From the NCBI RefSeq assembly GCF_000003815.2, contig NC_049981.1, forward strand, positions 30,011,851 to 30,075,850: a stretch of DNA of 64,000 nucleotides. The letters are read 5' to 3'. The notes beneath the pieces were generated by a model that worked only from the letters and a program-made list of their open reading frames with translations, did not search any database and was not told the DNA's origin. Positions within the stretch are counted from its first letter, which is position 1. Each line of letters starts with the position of its first letter. This DNA comes from Branchiostoma floridae. Lineage: Eukaryota; Chordata; Leptocardii; Amphioxiformes; Branchiostomatidae. This document shows, in pieces, positions 41,301-53,300 of the stretch. The position numbers and the translations under genes are program-made.

Positions 41301-44300
41301 AATGCTGGCCTCGCTAACCTCGTTCTTAGCTGCGGATCTCTCTTTCTCTTCTGAACTATACTCTCTGACTCTCTGTCATACAAATACATTATATCTCGTG
41401 GTCACATTTTGGCGTATCAAACAGACAGGTCTTGTCACACCAAAAAACAACGGTTATTTCATCTACGGTCTATTCATATACATATAAAATCAACTACTAC
41501 AATGTATACACTAAAATACATATTCGTGATATAAACAGTCAGTCAATCAGTCAATCCGTGAATTCTATAACTGGTGTCATGCCAGGTTATCTATACATGT
41601 ACAAGTATGATCGCAATCTATCGGCTGTACATCTTGGCTCTGCTACTGGCCTCTACTTCCCTCATGTTGCCCTCCTTCTGTAGATGGCGCTGTTCTGGAT
41701 GTTGTGTGCCCCCCTCTGTTCAGAATTTTCAAGCCGCACAAATGTATATTCTGGCTCCTCCCAGCGATGACCACTTCTGCATATTCTTATGTTGGTTTTC
41801 TTCATTAGTACATTCACCTCCGGTTTGATTAGGTCCGTCGTCGCTGTGGGAAAATTATGTACGGTTCTTTGTTGTACATATAAAATCCACTATTATAATA
41901 TATACACATTATATATACATATTCATGGTATAAATCAGCCAAAACCAGCCCGTGAATTGTCTAACTAGTTTTAGGTTTTCTGTGGTTGTGGCAGTGCAAT
42001 CGATTTGCTGCTCCAGATCTGCTACTGTTCTGGCATTCCTTAGGCCCTCTCATTGTCTTCCTTCTGTGGACGGTGCGGTTCTGGGTGATGTGTAGCTCCT
42101 TCCCGACTTTATAAGGTGCACAGACGTCTATTCCGGTCCCTCCAGTGATACAGCTCGTCTCAGCGACTTGCAGTGGAAGGACTCGACTGACTTTGTGACG
42201 GAACTGTTTCGTCCTGATGGACACAGGTACGGGTGTCAGGAACATCTCGTCGTTGTCGCTCTTGTCCTGTATGGTTAGTCTGTTGGGATCGAGAGAGAAC
42301 ACAAAAATGACATCGCCCGTTTCATATACTATACGAATATACTGATACTGACACTAATGGTTTATTCCAAAGTCACCCATAACTTTGTCATCGTCGTTGT
42401 ACGTTTATTTGGGTGCTCGTCACAGCTATTAAAGATATGTTGTAGGAGCTGATGTTGAGATATCACAAATAAAGAAAGATGAGTCACAGTGTGTGGCGTG
42501 GCGGTGTTGTGGAGTCCAAGTGGACATCGTCATCATTGCTCTTGTTAAGTATGGTCGGCCTGTAAATGGATCGAGGGAGAACACACACACACACACACAC
42601 GCACGCAATGTTATAAACCATAACAACATAAATGACAGGACTGTTGAGTGGGCATCACAGAAGTTTTAGACAAGGACGCAAGTCTGGGGACGTATGCAGA
42701 GCAAATGACTGGGAGCTAGACACAAGAATCCACGGATAAATCCCATCAAATTTCCTGTCCGATCACTAAGGTCGTTGTCTTCCCGTTCAACATAACCTTT
42801 CACTTAACTTAACTAAACATAACTAAGTCGACTTAAACCAGAGCAGCACAACGGGCATACTCACCTGAGGAGAAATTCATACATAATCTCATAGGCGATT
42901 AGTTACTCGAATCCTCAGCATCCGGCCATTTGTCTCCATTTTGCAAGTCCATGTCAGTCGAACCAGTCCATGTTTCTTTTGAAACAGTCCAAGGTCGTCG
43001 TCATGTTGACTGGAACATTTCTGGCCGGGGCTAAAAATACACCAAATGTGAAGCCAACTGGCGATTGAAGTAATTGAAAAAAAAAAACTAACAAAACAAG
43101 CCTTCAATTGGGAACAATTTGAAGAGAATGGCTCAGAAAAATGCCGTTCAGAAACGAAATAGTTAGGGTTTTTCTGCCACAGCTTTGCGTGGTACCATCT
43201 GTGAACGCATGGGGTAGTGTCGACGAGGGGGCGAAACTCGGTACGGAAATCATGGATGCGTGAGTGGAAGTCCGGCATGTTACAGGGGGATTTCAATCGC
43301 CAGATTGGTTCAACTAGAATCGCCTGTCGAACTGAATGGATTTCAGAGATTTTGCGTGCCAAAGCTACTAAATCACGAGCTATGGTTTCTGGAGCCCATT
43401 GACGTCTACATATATCGTTGTGCCCTAGCTCTACGTACACAATGTGAGGACTGGTTTGCTGCAGAATAGAAAGCACACTAGCGTAATATTTTGGGATAGT
43501 GCAACCCGGCACGCCATGAAACTGAATGTCTACGTTAGATACCCCAAAATTAGGACAAATTGCTCGTCGGATTCTGTCGTAGTACGACACCGAACAAATG
43601 ACTTCTGTCGGGATACAAAAGAGTGTCTGGTAATGGCAATGTTGATAGTTGAAGTATCCATGAAAGGACAAGTTTGTAACAAGATACAACAATATGGCAG
43701 CTCACCGTGGAGTTGAGTTCGGTCACTGAAGAAAGGTTCGGCTAGTTGATCGGTGTTGACCGGATGTTCGCCTCTCTAAGCTGAAGACGGGTCAGGAAGG
43801 GTCAGGAAGTCAACAGTCTGGGAGTACGTTGTCAAAGCACTGTCCAAGCAATGCCGCCGGGTATGTACGAACAAGTTCGGAGGAAATCCGGCTTGAGACC
43901 GCGAAAGTTGTGTCCTATGTTAAGGGCCTCGCAAGGGCTCTGTAGGGAGACACCGGAACGGGGACGTGATTGACCGGTACCGAAGAATGATCCGACGGAG
44001 ACCTAGCTGACTGGCTCCGGGGACGGGCCGACGTTTTAATACGGGGTCTTGGCGCGCTGGCTCCGCTGAAGGGGAAGCTGTTTCCGCCGACGGGGCGTAT
44101 ACGTGGTGGCTTGGCCATGAAACTAGGGACAAGCGTGTTCAAATCGTCCGACAAGGTTAGAGGAAAGACTTAAGCGAAAACTCGAGAAATTTCAGAGCGA
44201 AAAGTCTGTGATGCACACGCCACGAGATGCGCTGCTGTAATGACCGCTTTAGCGCACGGTGTTTAGCGGTACCGTGGCACCTTGCCGTGCCAGCGGCCGG

Positions 44301-47300
44301 GCCACATACGGAGTTCTGTCGGTAATAAACAAAGGGATGTTTTTGGCATTGATTAGCACGGCGGCATTTCGGCTCAGATCAATTAGGGATGTCACCGATT
44401 ACTAAGAAATTCCGACATCACCAAGACAATGACGCCGACCCCATGTGGCCATGGTCTGGCTAACATCCCGAACTGAGATGAATTACAAAGGGGCGCCGCA
44501 ATGAGTAAAACTTTTGTCACTTAGGTCGGCTCTCATTCATTCCATTCAAAACATTGTATTCGCGCTGATGTCATCCACAATAGCTACTTACTGTGGCCTA
44601 ATACTAGGTGAGGTGAAAGGGTCAACACAATATTGGATAAAAGATTTGCCAAAAGAATTAATAAATCTCTCAAACAAGATCTTCAACAGCTCCTCAAAAA
44701 TAAGGGGAATTAATAAATCTCTCAAACAAGATCTTCAACAGCTCCTCAAAAATAAGGGTAATGTTACGGTCACATTTCCAAACGGGAACCGACCAGGCAA
44801 CTTTCGCTCCTCAAGCTGGGGGTAGTTTTACGGTAACAGTGCCAACCCGGGGTCCGATTGGGCAGCTCTCGTGAACAAATTAGAAGTATGTAGAGGGCCT
44901 AAAACACACAAAGTGCAAAGAAAATAAGTAATGGCCATAATTTGTGAACTGATAAACGACCATAAACAGCTTTACTTTTTAATTTGGATGTCTATCCTTC
45001 ATAAATGTAGCTTTATTTTTTTTTTATTCCGGTAACTTCCGGTTGGGAAATGTGACCGTAACATAAGACATTCATGATCATTCTTAGGTAGCCTTATTAG
45101 CAAGTTCACAGGTACCAGTTTTGTTGATGCCAAAATGCCTAAGAAAAAGGCGAACACGTTCAAAAAATATGTCAAGTCTATTCTTTTTACTTTGCCGGAC
45201 AGACTGAGACAGATAAGATAAAAGGCGTATAGAGTATCTGTACCAGACGTTTATGTTACTAGGTAACTAGGCTATTTTAGGAATAGGACACGTGACTACA
45301 CCATATATGGAAGTTCATTTGAATGTAGCATTGACCAATGACTGGGGAGAACAGCTATGAGTAATTGGTAGAGCGCCAAGTTTGAACTGCCCAAGACGCT
45401 GCCAATGCTCTGAGAGCTACTCTTGTATGTAGTAGTATGATGTATGAAATATGATGTAGTATAGCGCATGCTTCCGTCTGTAATTACCATATCTGTGGAG
45501 TAAGACATGGTTAGGCTTATGTACACAATTGTGCAGACTTGGATAGTATAGACTGCATAGTACATGTAACATATGTGTCAGCCAGGTTCTGTCTGGCTGT
45601 AGGTGGTATCAAATCATCAAACGTAGATCCTGTTGGCTCCACCCGCTGTTGTTAATGTTTTCGGCTTTGTCCTCACGTGCATCGTAAGCCACTTCTAGCT
45701 ATTTACCAGGACTTGAGGTGGCTCGTGACTGTTCGATTTTAGCTGGAGGGGAAAAGCAGGTGTTTCAGGGTCTCTTTGGGGGGGGGGGGGGGGGGCGTGA
45801 TCTTTGGGCCTCCTTCCCAAGGGTGTACCATCGGGCATGCATTTTGTATGCGGAAGCTTGACCTGAAAACTACGAAGGCTCAGAACTACATTAACCATAT
45901 TTTTCTCTGTACTAATAATACTTTGTACAAACATACTGTTGAAGATGATCTACACTTTTTATTATCATGTCCCTCGTTTATATTGAGGAAAGACAGGAGA
46001 TTATGGACGTAATTACCATGTATATTGTGCATCCTATAATCCGTCTTCTTATGGACCGAACCGGTCAGATAATGTCACATAGTCCTTAATCTTTAATTCT
46101 TTGGAATTCTACATTATTGTTATGGTTATCTTCTTTATGAGAAATCAGGAGAAACCAGACTGATGCGTATGGCAGAAGGAAAGCGGATCCTGCGAAAAGA
46201 ACTCTACAACAGACCTGAGTCAGCTTGCAGATGTGCCCTATGTGGCAGAGAACGTAATGCTCGTATAGGGCTGTTTAGCCACAGTCGACGCTGTAGGGCT
46301 GATATCAATTAGGATTTTGCCATGGTCAATATTGACCGAATGAGACCATATATAGATTGAAGCCGTCAGTTGCAGTAGCAATTTAAGTCCTTAATTTTTA
46401 ATGCTTTAAATCTCTCTATTATTGTTATGGGAAGTTCTTGATACAAGTCTTGAAGTTTTGTACATGTACTGTTTTAGATCTTGTTTGCACTTGTTGCAAT
46501 CGATTGAAGGATCGATCGACTGACAATTCGGACTGTAACCAAAGTCAAAGATAATGTCATAATAAGAAAATTGCCTGTGTAATAGTATCAGAAGTTCAGA
46601 ATATTTTCGCCCCTCCTTAAGGCCACTTTTGCCCCCCCCCCAAGGAACCAACCCCGCACAAACAAGATACCCCCCCCCCCCCTCAAGCTCACCATATACA
46701 CCCCGGGGCGGGTCAGTAACATTAAAATGCGTCGCCTATAGGTGTCTTTTTTAGACACCTTTACTTGTTGTACTTGATGTTTCTTTTGATGATACCCAAG
46801 ATTTTGTTTGCTTTTTTAACTGCATACGCCACGTGGTGGGCTGGTTTTATAGATTTAGCAATATGTACATGCGCTTGTCCGAACGGCTCTTGTCTTGCTG
46901 TCAACATGGTACACGTGTTGTTGATATGTTTCTTTTAACTTACTTACCGCTTACCGGTCCCTTGACCGGGGGTGGTCGTGGGGGCGCTTTTCTGCTGACC
47001 ACACTGCCTCCCTCCATCTCTCCCTGTCGTAAGCCAGCGCTTGGGTGCTGGCAAGGGGCAGGCCAGCCCATTCTTTAATGTTGTCGTCCCATTTGTTTCT
47101 CTGTCTGCCTCGTCTTCTCTTCCCTTCAACTGTTCCTTGCAGTATGACCTTTGAGAGGCCTTTGCTTCTTGTCCCGTGGCCGCACCACCTTAGCTTCTTT
47201 TTTATGACAATACTAAGGAGGTTCTCTAGGTGGTCTGTTCCCATAGTTTGTTTGATAGTGTTTCTGTTCATTTCACTTATCAAGAATATAAAGTCATCAT

Positions 47301-50300
47301 GTGTGCAGTTTTCAGTTTCAGTGTATGAAGCACAAGTACATGATAATTAATAATTAACCCTGATTTCCACATGCAAACTTTTATGTACTGACAGGTTTAA
47401 CATTTGTTGTCAATAGCATCTCTGGATCTGCAAATGTATTTTTAGATAATTTAAAAAGTTTTCCTTTATTCATCCCTTAAGTGTTGTTTTTGTTTTCCTT
47501 CAGCGCTCCTTGAGGCCCTGCTAAGAAACGGAACAGCAGCCGGTGGCGGCAGCAAGCCTGACATGAACGGTGATGGCGGAGAAACGCGCAGGAGGAAACC
47601 GGCAACGCACAGCAGCGCAGAGGACAAGGAGAACACACAGGCCAACGGGGACATCCAACATGAGTACACCAGTGAACAGCTAGAGGCTGTCAAAAGGTAC
47701 TATCATATAACTTTGAAGAACCTATTGAATTAGAAACTGGACTTGATGGTCCAGAACTCTTCACAGCGATGAATGACAGACTCTACCGGAAGTCAAACTT
47801 CACTTGCTGCACCTCATAGAGGATGACAAATGATGAGGATGATATAGCCAGGTGATGTAGACCAATCAGCCAAATTATTGACCACTTGACGATAACTTTA
47901 TGCAGGGGAGTAGACTGTTATTGCCAACATTTGTTGGGCGTTTCTTCGTTAAATAGAAATTCTTTATTGTCTTGACATAACCTTCTATTCTGTGAGAAAT
48001 ATGTAATGAAATGAATACCTCATCAATACGAGCAAACTTTGAGCGAAAGGACAGGAAATATAATCGGCACTGCCCCAATGCAAGTGGAATTGTCTACATG
48101 GTTCAAATGCTGGGAAAGAGAGCTGTGAAAGGGTATTCTGTGATACCTCATGTGGCACTGCTGGAAGGATTTAAGTTTTTAATGCATTTCCAAGTACCCT
48201 AAATCTTGAAATGTTTTGGCCTTTTGATGCTAAATCATGATACTCTGAGTGTGCGTTTTTGTATTGCTACTGTACTATTGAAGTACTGCCAACTTAAAAT
48301 ACTGAAAAAATGTTTATGTACATAAGCAAATTGCTTATCTTGAATTTTCTGTCGCACATCTGTCAACCTTCCTCAGGAGTGGTGATTCAGTTGCTCTTAA
48401 CATATGATTCGACATGGTCTTAATCGAGTATTTTCTTATGCATACATTGTGCAAAGATGATAGCATTATTGAATAGCACTGTTGTCCTTTTTTTCAGAGT
48501 AAAGAAATGTAAAGATTACTATGAAATTCTTGGCGTCACGAAAGACGCACAAGAAGACGACCTGAAGAAAGCCTACAGGAAGCTGGCCCTGAAGATGCAC
48601 CCAGACAAAAACCATGCACCTGGGGCGGCCGAGGCTTTCAAAAGTAAGGATGCGATGTTTTATGTCTGTTATGTACAAGATAAGAATTTTTGACAACTTA
48701 CATGTGAATAATTTATGTATATGTCAATTTATGTATATGTCAGTTTGGACATTACTAGGAGATTACAATGACCAGATCTCCGCGAAGCAAATCAGTCATC
48801 TAGCTGCCGACAGAAGGTCTTGGAAGAAACTTACAGTCGCCTGCGTCGCAGCCGACCGATGATGATGATGATGATGATGTCAGTTTGGAGATTGCAATCT
48901 GGCAGAATTGTTGACTTTCAGTAGAGGTCCCGATCAGAGTCTCTGTTGACGATCAGGATTGTCTCCCATTTATACTGTATATCCTAAATTTCAAGTCAAG
49001 CCATTGATCTTAAGTGACATGAATCGAAGCTGAAAAGTTCTGACTCTCTTTTAGCTTTTAAGATAACATCTATAGATTGGGATCTCCACAAAGAGGATTG
49101 CAGATTGTACTGGCAGAAATCCTGATTTTGATCTCTGTCAACAGAGACTTTGATAGCGATGTCAACTGGTAGAATTGGTGATTCTTACAGATTACAATAT
49201 GTAACTTGATGTATGCATGCTTGTAGAATCATGACACATATTGGGCAGCAAGCCTTCTCTAATCATTCCCCTATGTGATTTTCTGCACTGTCTAGAATAT
49301 GACTTAGATTCTTTCTTTATTCACAATGAATGATACAACTCATTACATGGGTCAGCCAAAGCAGCTTGCGCTGGTAACGGCTGACTCACAGAAATGCAGA
49401 CGGACATACACAGAGTTCATTACAATAAACGTTACAATAACAATATGAAATAATCAATAGCCATTTTGTACTTGCTGTGATGTTACATGATGTACAAAAT
49501 ACCCAAACCTTGCTTGTCTCCTCAGGTATTGGCAACGCGTACGCAATCCTGAGTGACACGAAGAAGCGTAAAGAGTACGACTTGTACGGCGAGGAGAAGC
49601 CACAGCACACGACCAATCACAGACATCGTCACTACTATTACGACGACTACACCAGGGGATTCGAAGGTCAGCAAAAATGTGGTTTCATAGCTTCTATCCT
49701 ATGTAGTACAGTAGAAGCTGTTTTATTGCACACCCCATTTGCCAGTGTATTCCGTGCAATTATTTGGGCGATGCAACAATGCGAAGGTATCCAGCTGGAC
49801 CCCATCAGTTGGGAAATTGGGGATTCCGTGCAATTAACAGAAGTGTACGTTAATCCGTTGTGCAGTTAACTAGCTAGCTTCTGCTGTATATTAGGATCCA
49901 TGCGGAATTAAAAGTGAGAAATGCAGTAGAAAATAAAATACAGAAGCCTTAAAAATGTGACTCTGGAAACCAACTGCACATTGGTTTCTAGGAGCTGGCC
50001 CAAGCAAAACATAAGAAAATTGATGATGTGTAAATAATCATGGGGTCAGAATATATTTAAACCAAGCTATGGCTTTAAAATCCTGTGTTAGAAAGCTTTG
50101 TATTATGAATATGAAAGTGTTCTATGGCTAGTCAGGTTGTTTGTTTATGTTGTTTCAACAAAACTAGGAATGTTGTTGTTACCTTGTCCTTTGTTGTTTG
50201 TGTCAAATACGTCAGACCGCCCAGGGTCAAGATGAAGTTCATGTTTGCATGTCTCTAAAGATAGGCTGGAGACATTATGTAGCAAGTTTGTTTTGCCAGC

Positions 50301-53300
50301 TGTTCTGTCGCGCAGTGAACTACCATGTATCACACCGCTGTTCCTTTGTAGCATCATGACTCACACCAGTGTTCTTCAAGCTGGTGTCTCAGTGGACAGG
50401 CCAAGTCATCTGCAATGTTGGGCAAACTGCTCCAATATCTCGCTTCTCATTGCAGAGTTTTTTTTCTTCAAATTTACGAATGCAAAAAAAATTTCATGAA
50501 TGCAAAATGGCACAACCTCAACGAATCTCTTTTTGATAAGTCTTACTCAGTGTACATTGGTTTTTATTTAGCAACAATGCAATTTTGTTGTAACCGATTT
50601 GGAGCAGAAACTGGGTGCAGCCATTTTGTTTGTAGAGGCCACATACTCTACCTGTGCGACACACATCAGTGTCACTGTGACTGCAAAAAAGTCACAGAAA
50701 TTTGTCAAGTTGGTGCAATTTTCCATTGCCATTTGCCACAGCCAAGTGAGATACAGACTTTAGAACGATCACGTCTCACACCAGCATTCTGTAGGACTGC
50801 TTTAAGTGGTAGCCTTTTTGTTTTTGCATTAAGGTTTTAGTAGCAAAAGTTGATTTCTATGACATTTGTGCAGATTTTTTCATAGTTTGATTTTGGTATT
50901 TTGTGTTTTTCAGCTGAGATTTCACCAGAAGACTTGTTCAACATGTTCTTTGGCGGCGGTTTCCCAACAGGTATATATTGTACTAAATTATTAATAGAAA
51001 TTCTATAATTTTGTCAACCTTTGGACATTTCAAGTTTGTAGAAAACACTATCTTCTTTCATTTACCAAAACATTGGACAATTTATCTCCCATTGCAGAAA
51101 AGAAGTCAAACCTTCCAACGTAATTATTTTGCTATTCCACCTTTGATTTATCTATGGTTTTCATTCTTCTTGTATACCATTGTTTTGATTTTGTGTTGGA
51201 AATTACAGTTCAACTATTTCAAGATCGTTTTGCTTTGTTTATGATTCATGCATGAATCGGAAGTTATATGATCTTTGTTACATTTTGGTTTAAAAGCTAG
51301 GCTACGGTTGCTTCTGATTGAGAACCACCAAAATACTGCTGCTGATATACTTATTTAAAGTCTGTGTTGGTATGTTTATAAAGGTTAGACATCCAGGTGA
51401 ACAATATTCAAATACAATTCAATCTCTACAACTGGATAAAAAACAGAGATTTACTTCCGTGATGGATGTCACTCCAAACGTCCAGAAGTAAATCTCCGTT
51501 TTTAATCCAGTGGTAGAGATTGATTAATATGTTGTATTTGAATATGGCTTTGAATATGTAACCTCTAACCTCTTCTGTTGACCTTTGACCAGGCGAGGTC
51601 CATGTGCACAGAAGGCGGACGCCCAGGAGACATCATAGAAGAGAAGAGGACGGAGAGAGACGTGTAAGTTTTTTTGGCAACACCTCGGGTGTGGAGCAAA
51701 TTAAATATGATGAGTACTTTAAACAAAAATGTTTTATGCCTGGCCTGCTTACCTAGCCTTATTTGGGGACCAACTGCTGGCAAGGGCCATCAAGTTTTTG
51801 ATCTAAATTCATAATGAAGCTACAGGAAATAGCATATTATTCCTTCTACGTTGAGCATATTTTTCCTCTGTCATGAGAAAAAATTGCCAATGATCAGAAA
51901 CCATACATTTTTTGTTTATACATGTACTTTTTTGCTGTTTGTGTACAACCGCACCACTCAGAACCTAGGACTGTGTACCTCCGACTTAGCACACGGCTGC
52001 CAAACTCTACCTGTTAATTTCTTCAGTTACAAACAAACTTTCACCAGTCTCACTTTTGAGATCAGTTCTGCTGGCTAAAAGGGATTTCTCACCGCTAAAA
52101 ACACGCCCATGAAACTGTTCATTTTTTGGTCGGATCTCTTCTAGGGTATTCACTCGAGTAGTATATGAATTATCACAAACCTGTGAATGTCTTTTACATA
52201 CAATTGATTGTTGCAGGAAATATGTATAATTCCTATTCTGCCTTTGTTTGCCAGATGGCCACAGTGACCCACGCCATGTGGCTGCAGATGGTGCTCCTGC
52301 TGGTGTATAATTTGTTTGTTTGTTTGTTTGTTTGTTTATAGACGGCGACAGTGACCCACGCCATGTGGCTACAGATGGTTCCCCTGCTCCTGCTGGTGTA
52401 TAATTTGTTTGTTTGTTTGTTTACAGATGGCCACAGTGACCCACGCCATGTGGCTGCAGATGGTGCCCCTGCTTCTGCTGGTCTTCATGTCCCTGCTCAG
52501 CAGCCATGTGTATAATTTGTTTGTTTGTTTGTTGTTTGTTTACAGACGGCCACAGTGACCCACGCCATGTGGCTACAGATGGTCCCCCTGCTTCTGCTGG
52601 TCTTCATGTCCCTGCTCAGCAGCCTCTGGGTCTCAGACCCCATCTTCAGCCTCAGCAGGAGAGGGTAGGTCTCATGTTTGTATTGCTTGTTTGATTAGAC
52701 CACAGCAAATAAACTTTATGGATGACATCAGCACACTCATTAATCTTTTTTCTTCAGGGATTGTCAGATAGACCAAAATGAGCAAAAAGGATGTAGCCTA
52801 AGCAGCTTTTTTGTCTTTTTGTCACCCGTTTGTATCAGTTGTAGGGGTATCCACAGAGTTCAATTAGTTTAGCCTGATAAACTACCTTAAGAAAGAAAGA
52901 CAGAAAGAAAGCTGCTACTTGTCAGCTGGGTACTTTGGTGCAGTTCTTTCTAAAGTCACTAGAAGGCGCTAAACCTCTTTCAAGAACATCATGAATGCCT
53001 CCCTTCAGCGACTTCTGTTAGGGACAGGAAATGCACTCGCTCGTGCACTGTCCGGTTTATCGTCTGTTGATCTCCACCGAGGGAGAATAAGACGTGCCTG
53101 CATGCAGATGTGGTCCAAGAAGAAGAAGAAGTATCTTCTTACCATCATAGTACATTTTTTATTTAGTCTAAGATCTTCTGTTCATCATGTCTCAGGGATT
53201 ATAACCAAGAGAGGACAACATCAAACCTGAACTGAGAAGGTTGTGTACTACGTAAAGAAGGAGTTCCTGAAGGAACACCAGAATTATTTACTGAGGAGTA

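Noticed and set aside
42889-43692. Reading the 267-residue frame as an intact esterase
   Set aside because: The Ser block lies in another frame and no DxxH block is found, so only a decayed SGNH-like relic is claimed.
44514-44825. 103-residue open frame
   Set aside because: It spans a perfect 52-bp tandem repeat and a MITE end; no homology seen.
45779-45796. G-quadruplex regulatory element
   Set aside because: A single homopolymer run inside repeat-rich sequence gives no evidence of function.
49477-49869. Longer reading of DNAJB exon 4 into the intron
   Set aside because: Translation past 49,666 enters a MITE-like element; the phase-compatible donor and next exon show true splicing.
52255-52426. 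Mutually exclusive transmembrane exons
   Set aside because: The partial copies lack a donor in the correct phase and stop mid-helix, so a designed alternative exon set is unlikely.
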